Positions 25,746 to 36,349 are shown, numbered from the stretch's first letter. The stretch: 64,000 nucleotides of DNA from Planctomycetaceae bacterium (GCA_024742875.1 JANSXP010000027.1:1-64000); one strand, 5' to 3'. A program made the numbers and translations. Notes: a model not told the origin generated them from the letters alone.

Positions 25746-28700
25746 ATGAACGCCACCTCCCATTCGCCCTGCTTTCCGAGCAGCCAACGACCGCGCTGCC
25801 AGTTTTCCGTCCGGCTGGTCAGCAGTCTGTGCGCCTTTGCCCTGGCCATCTTCTGCGATCGCGTGCTGGCGGCGGAGTTCGCCTTCGTGAGCGACGACTC
25901 CTTACGGCTGATCGACGACAGCGGCCAGTCGGTAGCAGAACTGCCGCGTTACGCGGTCCTGGATGTCAAATCGCGAAAACAGGGGAAGCTAATCGTTACG
26001 TACGAGGATCAGGACTTCGAAATCTCCACCGCTCAGGTCTATCTGTCCTCACAGTTCCCCAGCGTGAACGCCGACAACGAGCCGGATCTGCGACATGTCG
26101 TGGAATCCCTGGGTCTGGCCGTTCTGGCGGAAGCCGATGAGAATTACCGGCTCGCCCACACTACGGCAGACCTCGCTTTGAAGCGACTGGATATCTACAC
26201 AGAGCAGCCCACGCTGTTTCATGCGTTGATCCGAAACTTTCAGGCTTACACGCACTACCAGCAGCAGGATTATGACGAGACATTACGACTGCTCACGCAG
26301 TCAGACAATCTGATTGCCAACCTGAATCTTCGGGATCACTTTGTGGCGGCTGACACCTGGCACCTGCGGGCCATGGTCCTTGATCAGCAGGAGCGTTATG
26401 AAGAATCGGCCGCCCTGTATGAACGTGCGGCTCTGAATCTGCTGAACAGTCTGGGCTCGCAGCACATGGACACGGCCACCGTGTTCAGCGGACTGGCATA
26501 CGCTCGCTCCAGTGCGGGACAGCCCGCTGAAGCTCTGCTGCCACAGCAGATGACCGTCAACGCGATGAGGCAACTGCTGCCACCGGACGATGAGCGAATC
26601 GCGTTTGAAACGGCCTGGCTGGGAGCGACGGCCCGCGATGCAGAACGTTATGACGTGGCTTTGGAAGCGCTGCGAATCGCGGCCGACCTGTACGAGCAGA
26701 GGCATCCTGATCTGCAGTCAGAGCTCTACGACGTGTACACCGACGTGATTTACATCAACACGGAAACCGGTGATTTCGAATCCGCTGACAACGTCTGCGA
26801 GACCGCAAACGCACTGGTGGACCGGATGCCGGCAGAACTGAAAAGCGTCTCACTGAAAGACCTGCTGCTGCGACAGGGACGAATCGATTTTGACCGGAAA
26901 AACTATCCGGCCGCTCTGGCGCATTTCCAGGACGCCATTGCCCAATACCAGCCGGAGGCACCAGACGAAACCGACGGTAACGCCCACGAGTGGGTGGGGG
27001 ATGTGTTTGTGGAACAGGATCGCCTCGCCGACGCCAAACAGGCCTACGAGCGTTCCATCAAACGACTGGCGGCCGCCGGAGATCTGGAAAGTGATCGCAT
27101 TCTGGATCTGCGAGAATATGCGGACAACCTCGAGAGCGACAAGGACAACACACTGAGTGACGTCGTGATGGTGGAGTTGCCACAGGGCTACCTCCTGAAC
27201 GACGACGGCAGCGTGGCGCACACAGTACCGGGCCTGACAGTGCTGGACTGGCGGCAGTCAGACGAGAACTATCACACAGTGAATTACAACGGCGAACTGT
27301 TCCGTCTGGCCAACACACAACTGCGGACTGTGCAGCACCTGCCCGGTTACGCCCTGACGACACCAAGCCTGTTCCGCACGCTGACATCCAGCTTCACAGA
27401 GGCAGTGACTGCACTGAACCAGCAGCAGTCGGCCTCTGCCGACGCTCACATGCAACAGGCCATTGCTCTGTCGAAAAAGGAATACGGTGCCGACAGCTCA
27501 CTCACCCTGTGGCTGGAGTTGATGGAAATCGCCATTCATTCGCGAACACGCGGCCCGAAAGAGGCGCTGCAGCGTCTGGACGAGATTCAGCCGCGACTGG
27601 ATGCAGTGAACGTCAACGCCTACGACTTCACTATTGATGTCAATCGCATCAGAGGGGGCTGCCAGCTGGATCTCGACGAGGGAGAAAAATCGGCGGAACA
27701 CTATCGGACGGCGCGGGACGCCGCGCTGCAGCAGTTTGGCCCGGATCACGCCGTCACCATTAACAACACGCGGCACCTGGCCAAGTCACTGCGGTACAGC
27801 GGTCAGCACGAACAGGCGCTCGCGGAGTTTCAGACGGCTGTCAGAAAAACAGAGAACATCTATCCGGCCGGAGCAACAGAGCGAGCCGACACGCTGTCGG
27901 AACTCAGCGTGGTGCTGCTGGATCTGGGGCGACTGAAAGACGCCAGGAGTCTGCTCGAACAGGCCCTGGCAGAGGGGGACGCGCTGCCGCCGGAGCAGTA
28001 CCTGGGACTGGCGGCCAGTTTATCCCGCGTGTATCTGGCTGACGGTGACAACGAATCGGCTCGCGAAGTGGCCACTGCGGTTGTGGAAGAGCTGACCCCC
28101 GGAAAACTCAGTGCGATACCGGCACTCATGAGTCTGCAGGTGCTGTCGGAACTCGATTTGAAGCAGGAGCGGTGGGACGATGCCATCCAGCATCTGACCG
28201 CACAGCTCGAGTCGCTCTCCGCCAACGGACTGGCCAGCAACTTTGCCGCAGCAAAAGCCAGCGAACAACTGGCAACGGCCTACGCCGCGACGGGCAATAC
28301 GGAAAAGGCGGTCGAACAGCTGAACGAGGTGCTGCGTATCTACGACATTCTGGGCGGAGGTGACAGCCCGCAGGCCGACGCCATTCGCAAACGCCTCGGG
28401 GAACTGACAGCGACGCCCGGCGACGATCCGGCTGGCGATTTCATCTCCCGTTTTCTGGATTTGAATCCAAAGGGAGAATCCATGCAGATCGTCGTGGAGG
28501 ATGGCCACGTGACGGCAGCCCCGGATGCAGACAGTCGCCGCATCGCAGCACTGAGTAAAGACCAGGAAATCTGGAGTCTGCAGCAGCAGGACGGTTTTTA
28601 TCGGATCTATGTGCAGGACGAAAACCGATACGGCTGGGTGGCAGCGGACAACGTACAGCCTCAGCGGGAGCAGATCATCAGTGCGCGTTCCGCCGAACTG

Positions 28701-31700
28701 AGAACTCAACTGCGTGATCAGTACGCTGATGAAGCCAACGCTTTGCTGGAGCGATTCGAAACAGCAATCGCTCCCACCCGTGATCTGAATGCAAAACTGC
28801 AGCGCCTGCAGGCGGTGGCGGAAGAACTCGATTCGGCGAGCAAAGGCCGCAGCCTGCTGCTGGGAATTGTCTTCGAAGAATACATGACGACACGCACCCA
28901 ACAGCGCGAGCCCGGACTGAAGGATGTGGACAACAGTATGTTCAGCGGCGTGCTGCGGACATTCGGCTATCAGCATCCGGTCACTGCCGCATTTCGCTAC
29001 AGCCGTGCTCTGACCGCTCGCAGTCTGGGTCAGCCGTATGCCGCCATCTCTGAGCTGGAGGAAATCGTCAAAATCTGCCGGCGTCATTTTGGCCCGCAGC
29101 ACCCCCGCACGCTGACATACACACTCGGGCTGGCAGCCAGTCAGAACGTGGCGGGACACTTCGACAAAAGCCAGTCCCTCTACGCAGCCATCCTTGAGGA
29201 TGTCGCTGACGATGAGACTCTGCGGTTCGTTTCCGCCACGGCCCACATGGGGCTGGGGCAACTGGCAGCCTCAGAACACTCCTATGACTCCGCCATTGAG
29301 CATCTGACGACTGCCATCTCAGGCTTTGAAAAAACGGGACACCTGATCCCCGAATCGACGGCCCGCACTTATAACGCTTTGATCTGGTGTCACCTGCAGC
29401 AGGGCGATCCTGGCACCGCCGCCCATCTGCTGCAGCAGGCGGCCCCGTTTATGGAAAACGCGGCCGCAGAGGTGAAGATCCCTCACTGGACAATGCAGCT
29501 GCAGACCGCGGCCGCACAGCCAGGCGAACTGACCGACGTCATCACGTCCCTCGCCGAGCTGACAGACACCGTTTCCGTTTCGCCCACGCAGTTGAAAGCC
29601 CTGTTTCTGCAAATGTCACTGGCGCGAAGTCGCACTCATGTGGAACAGGCCATCAGGGGGACTGACAGCGCGCTGCGGACCGAGCTCCAGGATCTGAACG
29701 AGCTGGCACCGTTTCTGCCGCCCCAGCAGCAAATCAGCATGGCGGCCGAGGCGGACCAGAGTCTGGCCGAGGCCACGTCACTGTCGCTGCAGTTCGACCG
29801 TCAGGATGTGCACGCCGCCACGGCCACGTGGGCCATCAATGGCCACAATCGGCTGCCGGAACTGCTGAGCATGAAACGACGCGCTCAGTCAGTGATTGAC
29901 GACGGCGAGGACATGAGCCTCTTCATTCGCTGGAGCACCGCGGCGCACAACCGATTCCGTCTGCCACTGAAGATCGACATCGACCAGCCGCCGGAGAACA
30001 TTCGCTCGAGCGTCACACGGCTGATCGCCGACGAGGCCGACCTGTATCAGCAGTTGCCACCGGCCATTCAGGCGATCTACGGCAACACCCCCGAGTGGGT
30101 CACGCTGAATCAGGTTCGCAGTGGACTGGCGACTGATGAGGTGCTGATTCTCATTCGACGCTCGCTGACACCAGGACGCATTCTCACTGCCGCCGCCGAG
30201 GAGAATCAGCAGTCCGTCTATCTGGCGTGGCTGATCACGTCCAGGACAGACGCTCCCGTTCAGGTCGTCAACCTGGGTTCCCAGGACGATATCGATGACG
30301 AAGTTCGCCGGGCTCTGCAGTCCTTTGCCGCGCTGGCCCGCCGATCGGCCGACAGCCAGCCCGGGACCAGCGAGATTCTTCGTGAACAGAAGCTGCTGCA
30401 ACTGCTGTCCCGTCGCCTGTGGAAACCGATTTCGGCCAAACTGGACCTTAAGGCCCAGCGCCTCACGGTGTGTGCCGACGGGCCGCTCCAGGATCTTCCC
30501 TGGTCTGCGATTCCCGGTGACGAAGGGGAGCCACTGCTGACGAAGTTCGTAGTTCGGTATGTGAGCACTCCACGCGACATCACGGGCGAACAACCAGCCT
30601 CCACGGGCCCGTCGGTCGTCATTTCACAGCCCGACTATCAACTGCCGGATGACGCGATCAGCCAGCTGCCCCGATACGATCTGCAGACTCTGGTTCGCAA
30701 ATCGCAGGGGTCCCGGCTGGACGTGAATCGCAGTCAACTGGTTCAGTCCGTCAGCGTGGCCGACAGTGATGAAGACTTTCTGAACCTGCTGGATCCGGAC
30801 ACCAGTCCGGCAGACACCAGTCCGGCAGACGACAGCGTTCTGGGAGACATCGTCCTGGCCGACAGGATTCGCCAGTGGACGGGCGCGGCCCCGCAGTACT
30901 ATCACCTGGACGAGGCATCCGACTACCGCATGCTGACCATTCGACCGGGACGAGTCCTGCATATTTCCACCGACGGATTTGAGGATCAGCCGCAGGTCGT
31001 GACACGCGACACGCGTTTTCTGGCCCCCGCCCCCCGCGCTCTGATGGCCTCACTCACCATTCGTCAGTTCAATCCGCTGATGCGGTGCGGCCTGCTGCTG
31101 GCCGGCTGCGACATCCGCTCGGAAAACAATCACCTGGCCGATGGCGTCTGGACGGGTGAAGAAATCGCCACCATGAATCTGAGTGGCACCGACCTTGTGG
31201 TGCTCAACGTTCGTCCGCAGGCCTCGTCCAGCGACTACGTGGCGGGAGCAGGCAACATGCCGCACCTGTTTCGTATCGCGGGTGCTCGCACGGTCGTTTC
31301 GCAGACGATTGCTGTGCCACCGGAACTCGCTGTGCCATTACTCAGGAAGATGTATCGGCAGCTGGCTGACGGCGGTTCGCCGGCGGACGTCATGAACCGC
31401 ATTCAGCGTCAGCAGCGCGCAGAACTTTCGGCGGCGGGCGACTATGCCCCGGTGGGCCGCTGGGCCGGCTTTCGTGTCACCGGCGGCTTGCCGCGGACCA
31501 CCAGCGGTCCCGTGGAAACAGAAGACGTGGCTGGACCGCCAGCAGCGGGAGACGACGAACCCGTCGACGTCGCGGACGCGCGAGCCGTGGCTCGCCAGGT
31601 GCTGCGGCTTTATGCCGACAAGGATGTGGCTGGTCTGCTGGGGATGTCTCAGGAGGGCCCCCTCCCGGATTCCGAACTGCAAAAGTACGCTCCCGGAACA

Positions 31701-31952
31701 GTTCGCTACAAGAGTCTGTTTGGCCCGTCGGCGTGGCGGTGGCGGGCGGTCAGCAACTGGGACGGCACACTTCCTCGTGTCTTCTATCTGAAAAATCGCA
31801 AACCCACCTCAGCAGAAGAAGCCACCGCCGCACTGGTGGAATTCGGCCGGTCAGGTTCCGAGGTTTTCGTGGTCACATTGACACGAAACGGTCAGATGTG
31901 GCTGTTTGAAGACATCCACAGCCCAACTGCCGCCGATCTGCAGCAGCCATAG
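25746..31952 (+). CDS. giant exported TPR / SH3-like / CHAT-domain protein with degenerate protease site
   Basis: 2068 residues. A signal-type helix (about 24-44) is followed by three rounds of an SH3-like strand block and TPR repeats: SH3-like at about 45-100, 475-535 and 911-975; TPR arrays at about 120-450, 545-890 and 1070-1340. A CHAT (caspase-like) domain spans about 1440-1920. In CHAT proteases the catalytic His sits in a HxATHG motif and the Cys in a SACETG motif. Here these read HISTDGF (Asp1743 in place of His) and LNVRPQA (Arg1823 in place of Cys), while flanking family signatures such as GEEIATMNLSGTDLVVL are kept. It is therefore a pseudo-protease, perhaps a scaffold or receptor. 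A C-terminal extension of about 130 residues (1935-2068) has no recognised fold. Standing alone between divergent genes, it has no obvious partner. Confidence 0.85.
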   Translation: MNATSHSPCFPSSQRPRCQFSVRLVSSLCAFALAIFCDRVLAAEFAFVSDDSLRLIDDSGQSVAELPRYAVLDVKSRKQGKLIVTYEDQDFEISTAQVYLSSQFPSVNADNEPDLRHVVESLGLAVLAEADENYRLAHTTADLALKRLDIYTEQPTLFHALIRNFQAYTHYQQQDYDETLRLLTQSDNLIANLNLRDHFVAADTWHLRAMVLDQQERYEESAALYERAALNLLNSLGSQHMDTATVFSGLAYARSSAGQPAEALLPQQMTVNAMRQLLPPDDERIAFETAWLGATARDAERYDVALEALRIAADLYEQRHPDLQSELYDVYTDVIYINTETGDFESADNVCETANALVDRMPAELKSVSLKDLLLRQGRIDFDRKNYPAALAHFQDAIAQYQPEAPDETDGNAHEWVGDVFVEQDRLADAKQAYERSIKRLAAAGDLESDRILDLREYADNLESDKDNTLSDVVMVELPQGYLLNDDGSVAHTVPGLTVLDWRQSDENYHTVNYNGELFRLANTQLRTVQHLPGYALTTPSLFRTLTSSFTEAVTALNQQQSASADAHMQQAIALSKKEYGADSSLTLWLELMEIAIHSRTRGPKEALQRLDEIQPRLDAVNVNAYDFTIDVNRIRGGCQLDLDEGEKSAEHYRTARDAALQQFGPDHAVTINNTRHLAKSLRYSGQHEQALAEFQTAVRKTENIYPAGATERADTLSELSVVLLDLGRLKDARSLLEQALAEGDALPPEQYLGLAASLSRVYLADGDNESAREVATAVVEELTPGKLSAIPALMSLQVLSELDLKQERWDDAIQHLTAQLESLSANGLASNFAAAKASEQLATAYAATGNTEKAVEQLNEVLRIYDILGGGDSPQADAIRKRLGELTATPGDDPAGDFISRFLDLNPKGESMQIVVEDGHVTAAPDADSRRIAALSKDQEIWSLQQQDGFYRIYVQDENRYGWVAADNVQPQREQIISARSAELRTQLRDQYADEANALLERFETAIAPTRDLNAKLQRLQAVAEELDSASKGRSLLLGIVFEEYMTTRTQQREPGLKDVDNSMFSGVLRTFGYQHPVTAAFRYSRALTARSLGQPYAAISELEEIVKICRRHFGPQHPRTLTYTLGLAASQNVAGHFDKSQSLYAAILEDVADDETLRFVSATAHMGLGQLAASEHSYDSAIEHLTTAISGFEKTGHLIPESTARTYNALIWCHLQQGDPGTAAHLLQQAAPFMENAAAEVKIPHWTMQLQTAAAQPGELTDVITSLAELTDTVSVSPTQLKALFLQMSLARSRTHVEQAIRGTDSALRTELQDLNELAPFLPPQQQISMAAEADQSLAEATSLSLQFDRQDVHAATATWAINGHNRLPELLSMKRRAQSVIDDGEDMSLFIRWSTAAHNRFRLPLKIDIDQPPENIRSSVTRLIADEADLYQQLPPAIQAIYGNTPEWVTLNQVRSGLATDEVLILIRRSLTPGRILTAAAEENQQSVYLAWLITSRTDAPVQVVNLGSQDDIDDEVRRALQSFAALARRSADSQPGTSEILREQKLLQLLSRRLWKPISAKLDLKAQRLTVCADGPLQDLPWSAIPGDEGEPLLTKFVVRYVSTPRDITGEQPASTGPSVVISQPDYQLPDDAISQLPRYDLQTLVRKSQGSRLDVNRSQLVQSVSVADSDEDFLNLLDPDTSPADTSPADDSVLGDIVLADRIRQWTGAAPQYYHLDEASDYRMLTIRPGRVLHISTDGFEDQPQVVTRDTRFLAPAPRALMASLTIRQFNPLMRCGLLLAGCDIRSENNHLADGVWTGEEIATMNLSGTDLVVLNVRPQASSSDYVAGAGNMPHLFRIAGARTVVSQTIAVPPELAVPLLRKMYRQLADGGSPADVMNRIQRQQRAELSAAGDYAPVGRWAGFRVTGGLPRTTSGPVETEDVAGPPAAGDDEPVDVADARAVARQVLRLYADKDVAGLLGMSQEGPLPDSELQKYAPGTVRYKSLFGPSAWRWRAVSNWDGTLPRVFYLKNRKPTSAEEATAALVEFGRSGSEVFVVTLTRNGQMWLFEDIHSPTAADLQQP

Positions 31953-32149
31953 CGGGCGAGCAGCCCGGCTCACAGATCCGGCCTGTTTTCCCCGTCGCTG
32001 ACTCCAGTGCCAGCCTCTGGACCAGACTCTGAGCCGGGAGAATGCGTCCGGAAGTGCAAACGCCGGATGCAGCGGACACGGCACTGCGTTATGCTACTGG
32101 TGTCGTGTCCGTTCTCCTGTTGGCCGAAACTCATGACCTTCCAGCAATC

Positions 32150-34858
32150 ATGCCATCCCTCCTCCCTCTGCCACGCACCCGCGTGGTCCTTGCGCTGATT
32201 CTGATCCCTGCCTTTGGCATCCTCCCCCCCCTGGCCCGCGGCTCTGCCGATTCAGAATCTGACAGCACCAATCAAAACACGGAACCTGTCTCGCTGCAGC
32301 GTGCCAGAGAGCTGGGACGCGCGCAATCAGCTTACCGAAAACGCGGTCGCGCCGAGTTGATGCACTCGGACGCAGAGGCTCCACCGCAAGCCGATCTGAC
32401 AGCGTTTGCCGAACGCGTGAAGCCTGTGCTGCATCGGGCCTGCCTTGACTGTCACGGCCCTGACGCTCAGGAAGGAAACGTCCGCATCGACACGCTGAGC
32501 GGTAATCTGCTCACTGGGGAAGATGTGACCTGGTGGCTGGAGGTGCAGTCTGTGCTGAGCAAAGGCGAAATGCCGCCTGCCGATGCAGATGGCATCACGT
32601 CGGAAGAGCGCACGATGATTGTCGACTGGCTGGCGGGCGAGTTGCAGAAAGCTTCACTCGTGCGGCGCAGGCAGCACCCCGAAACTTCGTATCGACGGCT
32701 CACGCGTTACGAATACAAATACGCGCTGCAGGATCTGCTGGGACAGCCGTTTGATTTTGCCAAAGATCTGCCACCGGACCCTCGTTCCGAAGACGGTTTT
32801 CGTAACAGCTCAGAAATGCTGCACATGACGGCCGTGCAGTTGCAGACGTATCGGAGGATTGCCAGAGAAGCGCTCGATCGAGTCACCGTGAGGGGAACAC
32901 AGCCGCAGCCTGTCTACTGGTCCGTCTCAATGGATGAAGCCGCCGCCCCCGCATGGAAGTCTCAACAGCAGGAACTGGATAAACTGCGTGCCGAGCAAAA
33001 AGACAACCCCGAGCTGGAAACGCTGCTGGAAAAACGGCAACAGACGTTTCGGCAGTCACACGGACCGGCGCACTATCGCAACCTCAAGACCTCGCAGACA
33101 TCGCGCATCGAATGGCGTTACCACGGCGCCAAATACGCGTGGACGCCGTCCGAGACGCCACCGGAACCGCCACAGCCAGCCACCAGTATGGCCGTGCTGC
33201 CACCCGGCAAGCGAATGATCTTTGAAGTGGGCAATCGCATTCCGGAGCGGGGCGGGCTGAGGGTCCGCGTGCTGGCATCTCAGAATTCGAAGCCGGATCG
33301 CTTCCCCGAACTGGAACTGCGATTCGGCTGGCAGGCCAGCAACGACTCCAATGCCTCCATTCCCGTCGGCGACGGGAATCGGATCATCACGGGGACCGAC
33401 AGCGAACCACAAATCTACGAGTGGCTGGTGCCGCTGAGCGAAATCTATCCCCGCAATCTGGTGCGCACAACGGGCGTCATGGGTGGCCTGCCCAGTCCGT
33501 CGGAGTATGTCCGCTTCGTCAACGCGTCGCTGTCAGGCGAGATTCACATACATCACGTGGAAGTGACAGCGCCGGTTTACGAACAGTGGCCGCCGTCGTC
33601 ACACGTGCATCTGCTGACAGCCGGCCCAGGCACGGAAACGGAGCGTGCCCGCCAGATCATCGCCCGTCTCATGAAGCGAGCCTGGCGAAGGGAGGTCAGT
33701 GATGACGAGATCGCACGCAAGCTGGCTCTGTTTTCGGACATCCGACCGGACAGCTCCGACTTTGAGCAGGCCGTGCTCGAAACGCTGTCGACCGTGCTTT
33801 CCTCTCCACACTTCCTGTACGTCAATCAGACTCCACCGGCAAGCCCGCAGGGGTCGCGTGCGCAGACCGAGCTGGCCGCACGACTGTCTTTGTTTTTGTG
33901 GCTTAGTGTGCCGGACGCCGAACTGTCGGATCTGGCTCGCCGCGGCGAACTGACCGGTGCGGTACTTGACCAGCAGATCGACCGACTGCTCAGCGATTCC
34001 CGCTCTCTGCGATTCAGTCGTCACTTTGTGCAGCAGTGGCTGGGTCTGCAGCTGCTCGACTATCTGAACGTCGACAAAAAAGCCTATCCGCGTTTTCGAC
34101 CGGAATTGAAGCAGGCCATGCGACAGGAAACGGTGGAGAGCTTCCATCACATGCTGCGGCACAATGCCAATGTGCTGGACTTTGTGCACAGCGACTACAC
34201 ATTTGCCAATGAGAAACTGGCCGCTCACTACGGACTTTTGAATGTGGCGGGAAGCCGCATGCGGCGGGTGGACCTGCCCCCCGAACTTCAGCGAGGAGGC
34301 CTGCTGACGCACGGCGGACTTTTGGCGATGAACTCTGACGGGAAAGACTCGCACCCACTGAAACGCGGGATCTGGGTGCTGGAGAGTCTGTTGAATGATC
34401 CGCCACCGCCACCGCCTCCTGCTGTGCCGGTCATTGATATCGCTGATCCCGAGATTGCAAAGATGACGCTGAAAGAACGCATCGAAAATCATCGCCAGCA
34501 GCCCGCCTGCCTTTCGTGCCATCAGCGCATCGACCCCTGGGGCATCGCATTTGAGAACTTTGACGCGGTTGGCCGCTGGCGTACCGCAGTCAACGGTCAG
34601 CCGGTGCATGCCTCCAGTCAGCTGTTCAATCAGCAGACTCTGGATGGGATCACGGGCCTCAAACGATACCTGCTGCTCAACCGCCAGGACCAGTTTGTCC
34701 GCGCGCTGACTCACAAGATGCTGACGTTTGCCCTCGGTCGGCCGCTGACTTTTGCCGACCGTCGGCATGTGGACCGCATCGCAGCGCAGGTGCGGCAGCA
34801 GGACGACGGCCTGGCCACGCTGGTACGAACAATCATTCGCAGTGACGTCTTCCAGTGA
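32150..34858 (+). CDS. DUF1587/DUF1592/DUF1588/DUF1585 planctomycete cytochrome-type protein
   Basis: 902 residues from the ATG at 32150, which opens a signal peptide (RTRVVLALILIPAFGILPPLA); a longer frame from 32042 is open but lacks an export signal. A cytochrome-c domain comes first (HRACLDCHGPDAQEGNVR near residue 85, with GEMPPAD as likely Met-ligand loop). It is followed by DUF1587 (YRRLTRYEYKYALQDLLG), DUF1592 (ARIIARLMKRAWRREVSD-type helix, AARLSLFLWLSVPDAEL), DUF1588 (HGGLLAMNSDGKDSHPLKRG) and DUF1585 (HKMLTFALGRPLTFADR). CLSCHQRIDPWGIAFENFDAVG supplies another Cys-x-x-Cys-His. These domains always occur in this order in planctomycetes and pair with DUF1552 proteins, as in the next gene. 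Confidence 0.92.
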   Translation: MPSLLPLPRTRVVLALILIPAFGILPPLARGSADSESDSTNQNTEPVSLQRARELGRAQSAYRKRGRAELMHSDAEAPPQADLTAFAERVKPVLHRACLDCHGPDAQEGNVRIDTLSGNLLTGEDVTWWLEVQSVLSKGEMPPADADGITSEERTMIVDWLAGELQKASLVRRRQHPETSYRRLTRYEYKYALQDLLGQPFDFAKDLPPDPRSEDGFRNSSEMLHMTAVQLQTYRRIAREALDRVTVRGTQPQPVYWSVSMDEAAAPAWKSQQQELDKLRAEQKDNPELETLLEKRQQTFRQSHGPAHYRNLKTSQTSRIEWRYHGAKYAWTPSETPPEPPQPATSMAVLPPGKRMIFEVGNRIPERGGLRVRVLASQNSKPDRFPELELRFGWQASNDSNASIPVGDGNRIITGTDSEPQIYEWLVPLSEIYPRNLVRTTGVMGGLPSPSEYVRFVNASLSGEIHIHHVEVTAPVYEQWPPSSHVHLLTAGPGTETERARQIIARLMKRAWRREVSDDEIARKLALFSDIRPDSSDFEQAVLETLSTVLSSPHFLYVNQTPPASPQGSRAQTELAARLSLFLWLSVPDAELSDLARRGELTGAVLDQQIDRLLSDSRSLRFSRHFVQQWLGLQLLDYLNVDKKAYPRFRPELKQAMRQETVESFHHMLRHNANVLDFVHSDYTFANEKLAAHYGLLNVAGSRMRRVDLPPELQRGGLLTHGGLLAMNSDGKDSHPLKRGIWVLESLLNDPPPPPPPAVPVIDIADPEIAKMTLKERIENHRQQPACLSCHQRIDPWGIAFENFDAVGRWRTAVNGQPVHASSQLFNQQTLDGITGLKRYLLLNRQDQFVRALTHKMLTFALGRPLTFADRRHVDRIAAQVRQQDDGLATLVRTIIRSDVFQ

Positions 34859-34931
34859 GCATCCGCACGCCAGTAATCACCTTCGCAGCGGGTTCGCCTG
34901 CGTCTATGATGGGCAGACAGAAAGACAGATC

Positions 34932-36314
34932 ATGAGACAGCGATTCCAACCTGATCGTCGACGATTTCTGCGCGGCACCGGCATTGCGCTGGCGCTGCCT
35001 CACCTGGAGACGTTCGCCACCGCGACTCCCACCGGTCCCAGAAACCGCTTCGCCGGTTTTTACATGCCGGACGGTGTCCCCATGCCGCTGGCCGAAGATC
35101 CAGCGTATGCCGACTGGGCGTGGTTTCCCATTGGCAAAGGCAAAGAGTTTCGGTTCACAAAATGCCTGGATCCACTGGAACCGCTGCGTGATGAGGTCAC
35201 CATCATTTCGGGGATGTCGCATTCCAGTTGCCGGAACATCCACGGGCACCGCAACGCGGACCAGTTTCTGACGGCCGCCCCCACCGGCGACCACGAAGAA
35301 TACGTCAACAGTATCTCGCTTGATCAGCAGATGGCTTTTCACATTGGTGAACAGACGCGGTACTCTTCGCTCGTGATTTCCACCGACGGCGGCACGGGCA
35401 CACCCCGCGGTGCGCACACGATGTCGTTCGACCGCAATGGCCGCGCCATTCCGGCCGAACATCGCCCCAAACAAATCTTCGACATGCTGTTTGTGCGGGG
35501 CAGTGGCAATGCCGCCCGCAAACTGGCCCTGGCGGACAGCGCGCTTGACGATCTGCTGGAAGATGCCCGCTCGCTGCGCCGCTCACTGTCGGCTTCTGAC
35601 CGCGGCTCGCTGGATGAGTACCTGCAGTCTGTCCGTGATGCGGAGTTGAAAGTTGAGAAAGCGCGTCGCTGGGCCGACATCCCGCTGCCAAAAGTGGACG
35701 TCAGTCATTTGAATCTGGATATCACGCCGGATGATCCGCAGAACTATCTGCGGACCATGTTCGAGTTAATCTACCTGGCATTTCGCACAGATGTCACGCG
35801 CATCGCCACCTATCAGATTGGGCGCGAAAACGGCATTGGCAAGAGCGATTACCTGGCCCGCGCTGTGGGCTTCAATCTCACGCATCAGCTGTCACATGAA
35901 ACGGCAAAACCAGATGGCTGGAAGAATTTCGGGACCTATTGCCGATTCCTGACACAGGAATTTGGCCGTCTGGTCCAGCGACTCAAAGACACGCCGGAAC
36001 CTGCCGGTGACGGTAACATGCTCGACAATACGGTCCTGCTGTTTGGCTCCGCCTCGAGCGCTTTTCACCTGTCACGTAACTACCCACTGATTCTGGCGGG
36101 AGGCCGCGCGATGGGGTATCGTCATGGACAGTATCTGAACTTTGCCGGTGAAAAGGCGCATCGTGGCGCGTGGGATGGCCGCACCGAACCCTGGCAGAAA
36201 GAAGCCCGGCAGGACGACCTGCCGCTGGCCAATCTGTTCGTCACGATGCTGCAGCGGTTTGGCATTGCGACCGAGAGATTCGCTGACAGTACGGGCGGAC
36301 TGGACGTCGTCTGA
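34932..36314 (+). CDS. DUF1552 family protein with Tat signal
   Basis: 460 residues from the ATG at 34932, chosen because MRQRFQPDRRRFLRGTGIAL is a clear twin-arginine signal. The start lies 73 bp after the cytochrome gene stop. Family features are the opening RNRFAGFYMPDGVP near residue 36, SGMSHSSCRNIHGHRNAD near 95, SLDQQMAFHIGEQTRYSSL near 125, LRTMFELIYLAFRTDVTRI near 270 and a C-terminal GGRAMGYRHGQYL near 385. DUF1552 is distantly related to DUF1501 and sulfatases. Its reaction is unknown; co-occurrence with the DUF1587-type cytochrome suggests a shared periplasmic role. Confidence 0.9.
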   Translation: MRQRFQPDRRRFLRGTGIALALPHLETFATATPTGPRNRFAGFYMPDGVPMPLAEDPAYADWAWFPIGKGKEFRFTKCLDPLEPLRDEVTIISGMSHSSCRNIHGHRNADQFLTAAPTGDHEEYVNSISLDQQMAFHIGEQTRYSSLVISTDGGTGTPRGAHTMSFDRNGRAIPAEHRPKQIFDMLFVRGSGNAARKLALADSALDDLLEDARSLRRSLSASDRGSLDEYLQSVRDAELKVEKARRWADIPLPKVDVSHLNLDITPDDPQNYLRTMFELIYLAFRTDVTRIATYQIGRENGIGKSDYLARAVGFNLTHQLSHETAKPDGWKNFGTYCRFLTQEFGRLVQRLKDTPEPAGDGNMLDNTVLLFGSASSAFHLSRNYPLILAGGRAMGYRHGQYLNFAGEKAHRGAWDGRTEPWQKEARQDDLPLANLFVTMLQRFGIATERFADSTGGLDVV

Positions 36315-36349
36315 CCCATCTTCGCAACACACGGAAGACGGAAGCCATA

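Noticed and set aside
28020-29261. 413-codon minus-strand frame within the CHAT gene
   Set aside because: It overlaps the TPR region of a single long coding frame on the + strand; no domain or ribosome site.
25746-31952. CHAT gene considered as an active protease of a defence system
   Set aside because: The catalytic His and Cys positions are Asp and Arg, and no gasdermin, CRISPR or effector partner lies beside it.
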